In this document: positions 34,991-44,696 of the stretch, piece by piece | How the letters are laid out: each line of letters starts with the position of its first letter | How positions within the stretch are numbered: the first letter of the stretch is position 1 | NCBI RefSeq assembly: GCF_900142755.1 | Contig: NZ_FRCA01000001.1 | Span: 817,281 to 881,280 of the forward strand | DNA length: 64,000 nt | Direction of reading: 5' to 3' | Source: Halomonas cupida | GTDB lineage: Bacteria; Pseudomonadota; Gammaproteobacteria; Pseudomonadales; Halomonadaceae | Notes under the pieces: generated by a model | Seen by the model: the letters and a program-made list of their open reading frames with translations, nothing else | What the model was told of the DNA's origin: nothing | Databases searched by the model: none | Made by a program: the position numbers and the translations under genes

Positions 34991-35281
34991 TCAGGGCGTG
35001 CTGGCCTGTTGGCACGCCTGGTTGAAGAATTGGCGAACGGCGGTCTGGTCGGTTTCGCTCATGCCGTCCTGGGCAAAGGTATCGTCCAGCCAATCATGAA
35101 AGACGGCGTCGAATTCCTCGCCGTCCACATCCGTTGGATCGTAGTCGAGTTGATCGACGACGAGCAGGACCTGCGGAATGAGATAGCCCAGCGGAAAGAG
35201 GTCGTCGGCGCCGGCCTCTCGCTCCATGGACAACAGGGCTTCATGGATGGCGTCGGCGCGGGCGGCGATAGGGTCAGACAT
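34991..35281 (-). CDS. YfcL-family protein
   Basis: A 96-residue acidic protein with ATG 35281 (MSDPIAARADAIHEALLSM). LFPLGYLIPQVLLVVDQ and FDAVFHDWLDDTFAQDGMSETD fit the YfcL family. Function unknown. It directly precedes ppnN in the same direction. Confidence 0.75.
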   Translation of the reverse strand: MSDPIAARADAIHEALLSMEREAGADDLFPLGYLIPQVLLVVDQLDYDPTDVDGEEFDAVFHDWLDDTFAQDGMSETDQTAVRQFFNQACQQASTP

Positions 35282-35440
35282 AAAAAGGGCTCTCGAACGG
35301 GTCAAACAGGTTTATACAGCCAGTGCTGTACGAATTGGCTGATGTCGATGCTAACACGAGCGGCAGGCCCGCGGGCAGCGCTGCCGGAGATGCAGCAAAG
35401 TGGTAGAATATATGCGCTTTCCCGGACTGGCCGATTGCTC

Positions 35441-36379
35441 ATGTTCAATGCCCAATACTTCCGCACCTTCATCACTCTGGTCGAGACCGGCAGTTTCACC
35501 GGCACGGCCAGGCGCCTGTCGATGACTCAACCCGGTGTGAGCCAGCATATGCGCAAGCTGGAACAGTATCTCGGCAAGCCGCTGATCGAGCGTCAGGGCC
35601 GACGCATTCGCCTCACCGAAGCGGGACGCCGCGCGCATGATTATGGTGTCAGGCTGTTTTCCGAGCATGAGCAGTTCCGGCATTCGCTGGATGATGACAG
35701 CCTGTTCAGCGGTGAGTGCCGTATTGCCTCCACCGCCAGCATCGGCGTGATGCTGTATCCTTTCCTGCTTGGCCAACAGCAGTTGAACCCCGGACTCAGC
35801 GTGACCTACTGCTTTGCCTTCCAGCCTGAGATCATCACCGATGTCATCACCGGTCGCCATGACGTAGGTGTGGTAACCGAGCAGCCCCGCGACGAGGCGG
35901 TCGATGTCGAGGCCTGGTATGACGAACCCCTGTGTCTGGTGGTGCCGGCGGATTTCGCAGGAGGCTCGCTCAACGACCTGTTGGGCCTGGGGTTCATCAA
36001 TTACAGTGAAGGGCTCGACAAGGCGCGTGCACTACTCAAGGCCAACTTTCCCGAGGAGTTTCGCTCCATGAGCCAGTTCCCCAGTCAGGGGTTCACCAAC
36101 GAGGTGGGCATGGTGCTGGATGCTGTCGCGCGGGGACTTGGCTTCAGCGTGGTGTCACGCCTGGTACTGGAAACCTCACCCTGGCAGCGCCAGGTACGTG
36201 AGCTGCCTTTGTCGCAACCAGTCGATGAGACCTTCTATCTGATCAGTCGTCGCGAGGCTAGAGTGCCGGGGCGCTATTTCCGGTTGTTGGAGGCCTTTCG
36301 TGAGCAGCGGCGTCTGGAGCGCTTCGGCCATCCGGATAATCGCCAGCCTGGCGAGCAGGAGATTGTCGGCGGGAGTTGA
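35441..36379 (+). CDS. LysR-family transcriptional regulator
   Basis: A 312-residue regulator. MFNAQYFRTFITLVETGSFTGTARRLSMTQPGVSQHMRKLEQYLGKPLIERQGR is the LysR helix-turn-helix (about 1-60). The rest is a periplasmic-binding-protein-like effector domain. The ATG at 35441 was chosen at the canonical N-terminus; the open frame runs much further upstream without sense. It is divergent from yfcL-ppnN, which it may control, though LysR genes are not always next to their targets. Confidence 0.93.
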   Translation: MFNAQYFRTFITLVETGSFTGTARRLSMTQPGVSQHMRKLEQYLGKPLIERQGRRIRLTEAGRRAHDYGVRLFSEHEQFRHSLDDDSLFSGECRIASTASIGVMLYPFLLGQQQLNPGLSVTYCFAFQPEIITDVITGRHDVGVVTEQPRDEAVDVEAWYDEPLCLVVPADFAGGSLNDLLGLGFINYSEGLDKARALLKANFPEEFRSMSQFPSQGFTNEVGMVLDAVARGLGFSVVSRLVLETSPWQRQVRELPLSQPVDETFYLISRREARVPGRYFRLLEAFREQRRLERFGHPDNRQPGEQEIVGGS

Positions 36380-36385
36380 TGCCGC

Positions 36386-36490
36386 TCCCTTGTCTTCAGG
36401 GGAAATTGTATTCAGAGGCAATGGTATTTCGGGGCACCTGTTTTCCAGCGGACCTGTCATCCAGGGGACCTGTGTTCCCGGGTCATCCGA
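36386..36490 (+). repeat. Degenerate 15-16 bp tandem array after the LysR gene
   Basis: Units begin 7 bp after the LysR stop: TCCCTTGTCTTCAGG, GGAAATTGTATTCAGA, GGCAATGGTATTTCG, GGGCACCTGTTTTCC, AGCGGACCTGTCATCC, AGGGGACCTGTGTTCC. They share a (T/C)TGTnTTCC-like core. On the opposite strand the core reads close to TGAAACAC, as in the coxC array. Similarity is moderate. Confidence 0.5.
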
Positions 36491-36733
36491 GCACGCGTTC
36501 AGCAAGCCTCTTCTGACGGTCTGCACCGCCTCCCTGCACTTATTAACATGGCAATCAAATAGCTCATCCTGATCGATTTGATTGTCGTCCGCACCCCACT
36601 GGTGCAGATGCGCGGATCTGCTGGTGTGGTGCGGTCTCGCGTCGGCCTGATGGCCGACGGCGGCACGTCCCTGTGCCGCCATTAACCCAACATGAAAGCA
36701 TGCCGGGTTAATAAAACCCGCACTTTAAAACCA
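36491..36733. other. Gene-free region with several hairpins
   Basis: No protein gene is convincing. Three potential hairpins lie close together: TCGGCC-TGA-TGGCCGA, GGCGGCAC-GTCCCT-GTGCCGCC and CGGGTT-AATAA-AACCCG. The spacing could fit a small structured RNA or mRNA 3' end processing, but no known RNA family is recognised. Confidence 0.35.
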
Positions 36734-36760
36734 AAGCACCCCGCCGAAGCGGGGTGTTGG
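36734..36760 (-). terminator. Terminator of gcvHP
   Basis: CACCCCGC-TTCG-GCGGGGTG on the minus strand, followed by CTTTGGTTTT. It lies 22 bp after the gcvP stop. Confidence 0.85.
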
Positions 36761-36781
36761 TCTTTCAATTGACCGAAGGCA

Positions 36782-39676
36782 TCAGTCGCGATATTCGTCG
36801 ATGCTCGGGCAGGAGCAGATCAACTGACGGTCGCCCAGTACATTGTCGACACGGTTGACGGCGGGCCAGTACTTGGCAGCCTTGACTGCCTCGGACGGGA
36901 AGGCGCCGACCTCGCGGGAGTAGCCGCGTGTCCACTCTCCATCCATCAGGTCAGCCATGGTGTGCGGTGCATGCACCAGGGGGTTGTCCTCGACGCTCCA
37001 CTCACCATTTTCCACTTTGGTGATTTCCTCGCGGATCGCAATCATGGCATCGCAGAAGCGATCCAGCTCGTAGAGCGACTCCGACTCGGTTGGCTCGATC
37101 ATCAGTGTGCCGGGCACCGGGAAGGACATGGTTGGCGCGTGGAACCCATAGTCGATCAGACGCTTGGCGATATCTTCCTCGCTGATGCCGGAAGCGGCCT
37201 TGAGCGGTCGAATATCGATGATGCACTCGTGAGCCACGGTGCCGTTCTGCCCCTTGTATAGTACCGGGTAGTGCTCGCCCAGGCGGCGGGCGATGTAGTT
37301 GGCACCGAGAATGGCCAGTTCGGTGGCTTCACGCAGACCGCGTGCGCCCATCATCTTGATATAGGCCCAGGAGATCGGCAGGATCGAGGCCGAGCCAAAG
37401 GCAGCCGCGGAGACTGCGCCGGAGTCGGCTTCAACGCCGTCGAGTGGCGTGACCACATGGTTGGCGACATAGGGGGCGAGGTGTGACTTGACGCCGATCG
37501 GGCCCATGCCCGGGCCGCCGCCACCATGAGGGATACAGAAGGTCTTGTGCAGGTTGAGGTGGCTGACATCGCCGCCGAAGTCGCCGGGGCGTGCCAGACC
37601 GACCTGAGCATTCATGTTGGCGCCGTCGATGTATACCTGACCACCGTTGGCATGCACGATCTCGCAGGCCTCGCGGACGCCTGCCTCAAAGACACCGTGA
37701 GTAGACGGGTAGGTGAGCATGATCGCGGACAGGTTGTCGGCGTGCTGCTCGGCCTTGGCGCGCAGGTCAGTGAGGTCGATGTTACCGCTGTCGTCACATT
37801 CCACCACCACCACTTTCATGCTGCACATGGCGGCGGATGCCGGATTGGTTCCGTGGGCAGAGCTGGGGATCAGGCAGATGTCACGGTGTCCTTCGCCCTG
37901 GGCGGCCTGATAGCGGCGAATCGCCACGAGGCCGGCGTACTCGCCCTGCGCACCGGAATTGGGCTGCATCGAGATGTGGTCGTAACCGGTGATCTCGACC
38001 AGGAAGGCGGCCAGTTCATCGATCATCTGACGGTAGCCGGCGACCTGATCCTTGGGCGCAAAGGGGTGAATTCGCGCAAATTCCGGCCAGGTGATCGGCA
38101 TCATTTCGGTGGTGGCGTTAAGCTTCATGGTGCAGGAGCCCAGCGGAATCATTGCGTGGGCCAGCGACAGATCCTTGTTCTCGAGACGCTTCAGATAGCG
38201 CAGCATCTCGGTCTCACTGCGATAGCGCTGGAAGGTCGGGTGATTCAGGAAATCGCTGCTGCGCTGGCAGGCCGCCGGAACGCCACTGGCCTGGTCGGCG
38301 ACCACGCCGTCGTCGAGTTCACGAACACCAAGGCCGTGCTCCTCGCCGAGCAGCACGTCGAAGAGGGCGTCGAGGTCGTGAGCGGTAGTGGTCTCGTCCA
38401 GGCTGACACCGACATCACCGTTGTCGAAGTAACGCAGGTTGAGGTCGTGGGTCATGGCGCGACCAAGTATCTTGCCACGATCAACCCCTGTCAGGCGCAG
38501 GGTGTCGAACCAACTGTCATTGACCAGTTGAATGCCTTTCTGTTGCAGGCCACGCGCCAGAATGGTGGTCAGGCGATGAATGCGCCCGGCGATGGTGCGC
38601 AGGCCTTCCGCACCGTGGTAAACGGCATAGAAGCCGGCAATATTGGCCAGCAGTGCCTGGGCGGTACAGATGTTGGAGGTGGCCTTCTCGCGGCGGATGT
38701 GCTGCTCGCGAGTCTGCATCGCCATACGCAGGGCGGTGTTCCCGCGGGCATCCCGCGACACGCCGATGATGCGGCCGGGGATCGACCGCTTGAGCTTGTC
38801 GGTAGTGGCGAAGAACGCCGCATGTGGACCACCGAAGCCCATCGGTACACCAAAACGCTGCGATGAACCGAGCACGATGTCCGCTCCCAGTGCCCCCGGT
38901 TCCTTGAGCAGTACCAGAGCCATCAGGTCGGTGGCGACACAGGTCATCACGCCACGCTGGCGAGCCGCGTCGATCAGTGGTGCGATGTCGTGGATACGGC
39001 CATCGTTGCCCGGATACTGAAGCAGGGCACCGAAGACATCGTGCTCGGCGAGGGTGTCGGCCGGCGCACTGATGATCTCGTAGCCGAACCAGGCCGCACG
39101 GGTGCGCAGTACGTCCAGGGTCTGGGGGAAGACATCCTCGGCGACGAAGAAGGCGTTGCTCTTCGATTTCTTGTTCGAGCGGCGGCACAGCGCCATGGCT
39201 TCAGCGGCGGCAGTGGCTTCGTCGAGCAGTGAAGCATTGGCCAGTTCCATGCCGGTCAGGTCCATGACCATCTGCTGGAAGTTGAGCAGACCCTCCAGGC
39301 GCCCCTGGGAAATCTCCGGCTGATAGGGAGTGTAGGCGGTGTACCAGCCCGGGTTTTCCAGCACGTTGCGCTGAATGACTGCCGGCAGGTAGGTATCGTA
39401 GTAGCCCTGACCGATATAACTGCGTGCAACGCGATTCTGCCGCGCCAGGCGGTAGAGATAGTCGAGGGCTTCCGCTTCGGCCTTGGGTGGATCAAGGTCC
39501 AGTTCGCGTCCGAGACGGATGTTGGCAGGCACTGTGCGATCGATCAGCGTTTCTACGCTATCCATGTCCAGGGCGGACAGCATGGTGAGGCTGTCGTCCT
39601 TTCGCGGTCCATTATGGCGACGAATGAAGGCATCGTGATCGGCCAGTTCGGCCAGGTGGCGTGTATCAAAAGCCAT
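36782..39676 (-). CDS. gcvP: Glycine dehydrogenase (decarboxylating), P protein
   Basis: A 964-residue homodimer-type P protein; ATG 39676 ([24 protein letters not shown]) was chosen at the family start. Two halves are visible: a PLP-fold-like N-half and an active C-half with [24 protein letters not shown], whose Lys binds PLP. It decarboxylates glycine and transfers the aminomethyl group to lipoyl-GcvH. The gap of 148 bp to gcvH upstream still fits a common transcript. Confidence 0.97.
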   Translation of the reverse strand: MAFDTRHLAELADHDAFIRRHNGPRKDDSLTMLSALDMDSVETLIDRTVPANIRLGRELDLDPPKAEAEALDYLYRLARQNRVARSYIGQGYYDTYLPAVIQRNVLENPGWYTAYTPYQPEISQGRLEGLLNFQQMVMDLTGMELANASLLDEATAAAEAMALCRRSNKKSKSNAFFVAEDVFPQTLDVLRTRAAWFGYEIISAPADTLAEHDVFGALLQYPGNDGRIHDIAPLIDAARQRGVMTCVATDLMALVLLKEPGALGADIVLGSSQRFGVPMGFGGPHAAFFATTDKLKRSIPGRIIGVSRDARGNTALRMAMQTREQHIRREKATSNICTAQALLANIAGFYAVYHGAEGLRTIAGRIHRLTTILARGLQQKGIQLVNDSWFDTLRLTGVDRGKILGRAMTHDLNLRYFDNGDVGVSLDETTTAHDLDALFDVLLGEEHGLGVRELDDGVVADQASGVPAACQRSSDFLNHPTFQRYRSETEMLRYLKRLENKDLSLAHAMIPLGSCTMKLNATTEMMPITWPEFARIHPFAPKDQVAGYRQMIDELAAFLVEITGYDHISMQPNSGAQGEYAGLVAIRRYQAAQGEGHRDICLIPSSAHGTNPASAAMCSMKVVVVECDDSGNIDLTDLRAKAEQHADNLSAIMLTYPSTHGVFEAGVREACEIVHANGGQVYIDGANMNAQVGLARPGDFGGDVSHLNLHKTFCIPHGGGGPGMGPIGVKSHLAPYVANHVVTPLDGVEADSGAVSAAAFGSASILPISWAYIKMMGARGLREATELAILGANYIARRLGEHYPVLYKGQNGTVAHECIIDIRPLKAASGISEEDIAKRLIDYGFHAPTMSFPVPGTLMIEPTESESLYELDRFCDAMIAIREEITKVENGEWSVEDNPLVHAPHTMADLMDGEWTRGYSREVGAFPSEAVKAAKYWPAVNRVDNVLGDRQLICSCPSIDEYRD

Positions 39677-39824
39677 GGAACACCCTGGTAGCGTGATGGG
39701 CACATGGCCCATTGGTGAACGAAGCGCAGTGTGCGCGGGTTGGTAGTGCAATCAGGTTGATGACCGCTGCCTGCGAGAGGCGGGCAGCGGTGTATCCATC
39801 CTCTGATCGGATGGGCAAGGGGAA

Positions 39825-40217
39825 TCAGCCCTCGGCGTCGATGACCGCCTGGTAACCGTCGGCGTCGAGCAGATTGTCGACAGCGCTTTCGTCATCGAGA
39901 CGGACCTTCATGATCCAGCCATCTTCATAGGGAGCGTCGTTGACAGTCTCCGGCGCATCTTCCAGTGCTTCGTTCACTTCGACGACTTCACCGTCGACCG
40001 GGGCGTAGAGGTCGGAGGCCGCCTTGACGGATTCGATGACACCGAATTCGTCGCCACGAGCCAGCGACGTGCCGACTTCCGGAAGTTCAACGAAGACCAC
40101 GTCGCCCAGGGCTTCCTGAGCGTGGTCGGTGATGCCGATGGTCACGGTGCCGTCGCCGTTGTCCAGAATCCACTCGTGGCTATCGGTGTAGCGCAGATTG
40201 GCGGGAATAGAGCTCAT
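39825..40217 (-). CDS. gcvH: Glycine cleavage system H protein
   Basis: A 130-residue lipoyl carrier. [24 protein letters not shown] has the lipoylation site Lys65. ATG 40217 follows TAGGAAA; an adjacent GTG one codon upstream is possible. It shuttles the aminomethyl group between GcvP, GcvT and lipoamide dehydrogenase. Confidence 0.97.
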   Translation of the reverse strand: MSSIPANLRYTDSHEWILDNGDGTVTIGITDHAQEALGDVVFVELPEVGTSLARGDEFGVIESVKAASDLYAPVDGEVVEVNEALEDAPETVNDAPYEDGWIMKVRLDDESAVDNLLDADGYQAVIDAEG

Positions 40218-40783
40218 CACGATTTCCTATACGAAAATTGGTTTTCCGATGGTGCGCATGCTAACGCCAAAAAAGACGTTTTGCGAGTCCCAGTATCAAT
40301 AAGTGTTCCCTGAGAATTCGGGATGCGCCGAAATCCTCTGCTGTAGATTGGAACGTCAGGCGCGCCGCGTCCAGTAGCAATATGGTCATGATGTCGAGGA
40401 AAGGAGGTACAGGGCAGAGGATAGCCTTCCGGCCGATAAATGTGATGGTCGCTGACTATTCCTGCAACGGCATCCGAGTATCCAGGCGCGACAGTTATCC
40501 GTTGGGCCAGGGAGGGATTGCACCCCGGAGAGACTCGCACTAGAGTGTCGCAGGTTTCTTATAAGAAATTAATTGCGAGAGACAGAAACGTTGAGCTCTT
40601 GCGTGGTAGCAGCGTGGACCGATGCTGCTGGTGCGAATTCGCTTCTATCCGCTATCGTAAGCGGGTTCGCACTGTCTATGCTGCCAGGGGAGGTCGGGCG
40701 TCGTCGCGGTTGATGTCTGGCTTGCCGCATCCGACAGATCGTCAGTGCATAAAAACAACTTGCCTTTGCAAAGGGAGACTTCC
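40218..40783. other. Divergent control region between gcvH and the AGCS symporter
   Basis: A 566-bp gap without a convincing gene; the open frames on both strands show no family. It must contain the promoters of gcvHP (minus) and of the symporter-gcvT unit (plus). I looked for the glycine-riboswitch core (GGAGAG with a later CCGAAGG) on both strands. Only isolated pieces, such as CCGGAGAGACTCGC at 40526, were found, not a full aptamer. A GcvA-like or riboswitch control remains open. Confidence 0.5.
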
Positions 40784-42172
40784 GTGGAAGCACTCAACAA
40801 TATCTTCACTGCCATCAATGGTGTGGTGTGGGGACCCCTGATGTTGATCCTGCTATTGGGGGTGGGTATCTATCTCCAGGCAGGTCTCAAGATAATGCCG
40901 ATCCGCAAGCTGGGGACCGGTTTCAAGCTGATGTGGGCGGGGCGTGAGAGCAAGGACGACAGCAAGGATGGTGAGGTCTCGCCATTCAACGCCTTGATGA
41001 CAGCACTTTCGGCCACTATCGGTACCGGCAACATCGCCGGTGTGGCGACTGCCATTGCGCTGGGTGGTCCGGGGGCCGTGTTCTGGATGTGGATCACGGC
41101 GCTGGTCGGTATGGCAACCAAGTTTGCGGAGGCAGTTCTCGCCGTGCGCTATCGCGAGACTGACTCCACTGGTAATCATATCGGTGGGCCGATGTTCTAC
41201 ATCAAGAACGGCCTGGGGCGTAAGTGGCTGTGGCTGGGTGGTGCCTTCGCCTTCTTCGGTGCTGTGGCTGCCTTCGGTATCGGCAACACGGTGCAGTCCA
41301 ATTCGGTGGCTGACGCGCTGGACTCGAGCTTCGGTGTTCCGCCCTGGGTGACCGGTCTGGTTCTGATGCTGCTGTCCGCCGCAGTGATTCTTGGTGGTAT
41401 CAAGCGAATCGCCAAGGTGGCCGGTAAACTGGTCCCGATCATGGGGATTGCTTATATCATCGCTGGTGTGGTCGCGCTGATTGCCAATGCCGACCAGATC
41501 ATTCCGGCCTTCGGCAAGATCTTCTACTATGCCTTCAACCCGCATGCGGCCATGGGTGGCTTCGCAGGCGCGGCGGTCATGGCTGCCATTCGCTTTGGTG
41601 TTGCGCGAGGCATCTTCTCCAATGAGGCAGGTCTGGGGAGTGCGCCAATTGCCCACGCAGCAGCTCAGACGAAGAACCCGGTGCGTCAGGGCCTGATTGC
41701 CATGTTGGGGACCTTCATCGACACCATTGTAGTGTGCTCGATTACCGCGCTGGTCATCCTCACTTCGCCGATCTGGGAAGAGGGTGTGCAGGGGGCTACG
41801 TTGACGGCACAGTCATTCAGCCATGCTCTGGCAGGCACCTCGGGTGACAGCATTGTTGCCATCGCTCTGGCCGTTTTCGCCTTCACCACCATTCTTGGCT
41901 GGTCGTTCTATGGCGAGAAGTGTTTCCAGTTCCTGTTCGGTACCCGGTCGATCATGCTCTACCGCATCCTGTTCGTGCTGGCCGTACCGGTGGGCGCCAT
42001 GGCCAATCTCGGTATCATCTGGCTGATGGCGGATACCTTCAATGCCATGATGGCCATCCCCAACCTTATCGCCCTGGCGCTGTTGTCGCCGGTGGTATTC
42101 AAGCTGACCCGCGACTACTTCGACGGCAAGGATATCCTGCCCGGAGAAGACCTGGGCCACGATAAATCCTGA
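40784..42172 (+). CDS. Sodium:alanine/glycine symporter (AGCS family)
   Basis: A 462-residue transporter with about eleven helices. GTGNIAGVATAIALGGPGAVFWMWITALVGMATKFAEAVLAVRYRE is the AGCS signature, and GGPMFYIKNGLG and NEAGLGSAPIAHAAA are also typical. No ATG exists near the family N-terminus; GTG 40784 follows AAAGGGAG and is chosen over GTG 40745. It imports alanine or glycine with Na+. The place before gcvT suggests glycine supply to the cleavage system. Confidence 0.92.
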   Translation: MEALNNIFTAINGVVWGPLMLILLLGVGIYLQAGLKIMPIRKLGTGFKLMWAGRESKDDSKDGEVSPFNALMTALSATIGTGNIAGVATAIALGGPGAVFWMWITALVGMATKFAEAVLAVRYRETDSTGNHIGGPMFYIKNGLGRKWLWLGGAFAFFGAVAAFGIGNTVQSNSVADALDSSFGVPPWVTGLVLMLLSAAVILGGIKRIAKVAGKLVPIMGIAYIIAGVVALIANADQIIPAFGKIFYYAFNPHAAMGGFAGAAVMAAIRFGVARGIFSNEAGLGSAPIAHAAAQTKNPVRQGLIAMLGTFIDTIVVCSITALVILTSPIWEEGVQGATLTAQSFSHALAGTSGDSIVAIALAVFAFTTILGWSFYGEKCFQFLFGTRSIMLYRILFVLAVPVGAMANLGIIWLMADTFNAMMAIPNLIALALLSPVVFKLTRDYFDGKDILPGEDLGHDKS

Positions 42173-42187
42173 ATCCGGCTGGACCTT

Positions 42188-42209
42188 GAGGCGCCCCGCG
42201 GGGCGCCTC
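42188..42209 (+). terminator. Hairpin between symporter and gcvT
   Basis: GAGGCGCCCC-GC-GGGGCGCCTC, a 10-bp GC stem with a two-base centre, followed by TTCG. It can partly uncouple gcvT from the symporter. Confidence 0.7.
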
Positions 42210-42253
42210 TTCGCAATGGGCCGGTTGTTGAACGACAGACGAGTGAATTCGCC

Positions 42254-43363
42254 ATGACAGAACTCAAGACCACACCACTTCACGCACTGCACCAGGAGCT
42301 GGGAGCGAAACTCGTGCCCTTTGCCGGTTATGAGATGCCAGTACAGTATCCGTTGGGCGTCAAGAAGGAGCATGAGCATACCCGTGCCGCCTGTGGCTTG
42401 TTTGACGTCTCGCACATGGCGCAGATCCTTATCCACGGGGAAGACCCGCTGAGAGCACTGGAGACACTGGTGCCTGCGGATCTGGTGGGTCTTCCGATTG
42501 GTATGCAGCGTTATGGACTATTCACCAGTGAAGATGGTGGCATCCTGGATGATCTGATGACAGTCAATGCCGGCGATCACCTCTATCTGGTGGTCAATGC
42601 TGCCTGCCGCGATCAGGACCTGGCACACCTGCGCCGTGGTCTTGCCGAGCATGAGGTCGAGGAGCTGGATCGAGGTCTGCTGGCACTGCAGGGGCCGAAG
42701 GCGGCAACAGTCATGGAGCGTTTGTGCCCCGCTGCCTGCAAGCTGGTGTTCATGCAGCATGCGCGCTTCGAGATCGAGGGCATTGAGGTCTGGGTCAGCC
42801 GGAGTGGCTACACCGGTGAAGACGGTTTCGAGATTTCAGTACCTGCGGATCAGACCGAGTCCCTGGCGCGTTTGTTGCTGGCCCATGAGGAAGTCGAGGC
42901 GATTGGTCTGGGGGCACGTGACTCGCTCCGTCTCGAAGCTGGGCTGTGCCTCTACGGTCATGACGTCGACACCACGACCACACCAGTGGAAGCCGGTCTG
43001 ATCTGGGCAATCGGCAAGCCGCGTCGCCGTGGCGCAGAGCGTGCGGGTGGGTTCCCCGGTGCAGATGTGATCCTCCATCAGATCGAAGTCAAGAATCATC
43101 AGCGCAAGCGCGTCGGGCTGTTGGCCGAAGGCCGTGCTCCGGTACGCGAAGGCGCTGAGCTGTACAGTGAAGCCGGTGATCATATCGGTACGGTCACGTC
43201 CGGCGGCTTTGGTCCCACTGTCGGCAAGCCGGTGGCCATGGCATACGTTGCCATTGAGCAGGCCGAGATCGGCAATACGGTCTTCGCCGAAGTGCGTGGC
43301 AAGCGCCTACCAATGACAGTCAGTAAGATGCCGGTGATCACGCCGGGATATTATCGGGGCTAG
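42254..43363 (+). CDS. gcvT: Glycine cleavage system T protein (aminomethyltransferase)
   Basis: A 369-residue enzyme of normal length. LVPFAGYEMPVQYPLGVKKEHEHTRAACGLFDVSHMAQ is the folate/aminomethyl-binding region. ALQGPKAATVMERL, SRSGYTGEDGFEISVP and DSLRLEAGLCLYGHD are further family blocks, with the catalytic Asp probably in the last. It releases ammonia and forms methylene-tetrahydrofolate. It is separated from gcvHP by the symporter and lies on the opposite strand. Confidence 0.97.
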   Translation: MTELKTTPLHALHQELGAKLVPFAGYEMPVQYPLGVKKEHEHTRAACGLFDVSHMAQILIHGEDPLRALETLVPADLVGLPIGMQRYGLFTSEDGGILDDLMTVNAGDHLYLVVNAACRDQDLAHLRRGLAEHEVEELDRGLLALQGPKAATVMERLCPAACKLVFMQHARFEIEGIEVWVSRSGYTGEDGFEISVPADQTESLARLLLAHEEVEAIGLGARDSLRLEAGLCLYGHDVDTTTTPVEAGLIWAIGKPRRRGAERAGGFPGADVILHQIEVKNHQRKRVGLLAEGRAPVREGAELYSEAGDHIGTVTSGGFGPTVGKPVAMAYVAIEQAEIGNTVFAEVRGKRLPMTVSKMPVITPGYYRG

Positions 43364-43364
43364 G

Positions 43365-43441
43365 GCTACGAGCTTCGAGCTTCGAGCTTCGAGCTTCGAG
43401 CGGTTCAGTGCAAGGCTGGTCGCTCGCCACTCGTAGCTCGA
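43365..43441 (+). repeat. CGAGCTT heptamer array in a long inverted repeat
   Basis: Four full copies of CGAGCTT (43369-43396) plus a partial one, framed by GCTACGAG (43365) and its complement CTCGTAGC (43430-43437). It begins 2 bp after the gcvT stop and ends just before the convergent alkB gene, so the RNA of either strand can fold. It resembles intergenic repeats seen in pseudomonads and relatives. Confidence 0.8.
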
Positions 43442-43451
43442 GGCTTACCGC

Positions 43452-44063
43452 TTACCCTTCGACCCACCGATAAGTCAGATTGATGCGTTCGCCGTCGATG
43501 CGGCGTGGCAGCAGGGCGTGTTCGAGCTGTTGCTGAATGCCGGGTCCCATCAATAGCAGGCTACCGTGTTCAAGCCAGACGTTGAATGCCGCTCGCGAGC
43601 GGTCTTTCCAGCGAAACCGTAGCGGACGTGCGACTCCCAGGCTGATCGAGGCAATGCAGGGCCGTTCTCCCAGCTCGGCTTCGTTGTCGCTATGCCACCC
43701 CATACGCTGCTCGCCGTTTCGGTAACGGTTGAGCAGCAGGCTGTTGAAGCGCCAGCGCCCAGGCTGGACGCGAGCCAGGTGTTGTTCAATCTGCTGTCGC
43801 AATTGCATCGCCAGGGGATGCCACGGGCTGGGTTGGAACCATTGCCCGGAATAGCGATAGGGGTGATCCCCCATCCATACCTGCTGGCGGGGAATGCGTA
43901 CGCGGCGCCCATGAACCTGGATCTCCGGAGATTGCCAATCCAGCTCGTGGCTGAAACGGGTCAGAGCGTCACTGGCCTGATGCGCGGACAGGAAGTCGGG
44001 GAGGTAATGAAGGCGAGGCGAGTCGAGCAGGCATTCGCCAGGCAATATCGTTGAGTGGGACAT
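43452..44063 (-). CDS. alkB: Alpha-ketoglutarate-dependent dioxygenase AlkB
   Basis: A 203-residue Fe(II)/2OG oxygenase. Iron ligands are His124 and Asp126 (WHSDNE) and His182 (LEHALLPRR). RINLTYRW supplies Arg193 and Arg199 for 2-oxoglutarate and substrate. NRYRNGEQRMGWHSD matches the AlkB family. It repairs N-alkylated bases (1-methyladenine, 3-methylcytosine) in DNA/RNA. The gene appears single. Confidence 0.92.
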   Translation of the reverse strand: MSHSTILPGECLLDSPRLHYLPDFLSAHQASDALTRFSHELDWQSPEIQVHGRRVRIPRQQVWMGDHPYRYSGQWFQPSPWHPLAMQLRQQIEQHLARVQPGRWRFNSLLLNRYRNGEQRMGWHSDNEAELGERPCIASISLGVARPLRFRWKDRSRAAFNVWLEHGSLLLMGPGIQQQLEHALLPRRIDGERINLTYRWVEG

Positions 44064-44120
44064 GGTTGCAGCATGCCATGCCGATATTCATGCTGCCCAG
44101 TGCGGACTGGCGTGGCTCCT

Positions 44121-44696
44121 TCAAGGTGCGCCCTGGACCACCAGCAGCGTGGTGGGAGACAGGGCCAGACTGGCGACAGCAAAACCATAGCCGAGTGCTG
44201 CGCCTGCCATCACATCGCTGATGTAGTGCAGGCCGAGACCGACACGGGAAAAGGCAATCAGAGCGGCCAGCGGCACCAGCCAGGGTAATAGCAGAGGGCT
44301 GTGTGCTGCGACCAGCACACAGAACATGATGGCATGCATGGTGTGGCCGCTGGGAAAGCTGTAGCGGTCCCGTGCCGGCTCGTTGCAGAGGATGCTCTTG
44401 CCGAAGGTGATGAAGGGGCGCTCGCGACACAGCCGAGTCTTCACCAGCTTGTACACCGCAATGGCCACGAGGGCGGTTACAGTGTACTCGAGCATCAGGC
44501 GCACTCCGATGTCACGTCCATGAATGGCCGGTTGTGCGGCAATCAGGGCCACCCATACCGGCCAGTCACCGAGCTTGCTGGCAAGCTTGAGTGTCGATAG
44601 CCAGGGCCGGTGGATCGACAACCCTGCCATGCGTTGGCAGAGGTGCCACTCCAACATGTCGAGACGGTCAAACACCTGCGGGGTTCGAGATGGCAT
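44121..44696 (-). CDS. PAP2-family membrane phosphatase
   Basis: A 191-residue protein with about five helices. Motifs KLVKTRLCRERPF, SFPSGHTMHA and SRVGLGLHYISDVMAG give the three acid-phosphatase signatures, with nucleophile His in the last. It probably dephosphorylates a lipid phosphate such as phosphatidylglycerophosphate or undecaprenyl pyrophosphate. ATG 44696 follows AAGGGAG and overlaps the upstream glycosyltransferase by 29 nt. Confidence 0.9.
   Translation of the reverse strand: MPSRTPQVFDRLDMLEWHLCQRMAGLSIHRPWLSTLKLASKLGDWPVWVALIAAQPAIHGRDIGVRLMLEYTVTALVAIAVYKLVKTRLCRERPFITFGKSILCNEPARDRYSFPSGHTMHAIMFCVLVAAHSPLLLPWLVPLAALIAFSRVGLGLHYISDVMAGAALGYGFAVASLALSPTTLLVVQGAP

Noticed and set aside
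36300-36572. 90-codon plus-strand frame after the LysR gene
   Set aside because: It overlaps the LysR C-terminus and the tandem array and has no recognisable features or ribosome site.
37526-38866. 446-codon plus-strand frame
   Set aside because: Antisense to gcvP, which is intact.
40218-40783. Glycine riboswitch before gcvH or the symporter
   Set aside because: Isolated GGAGAG-like and CTCAGG-like pieces exist, but no paired aptamer with the CCGAAGG core on either strand.
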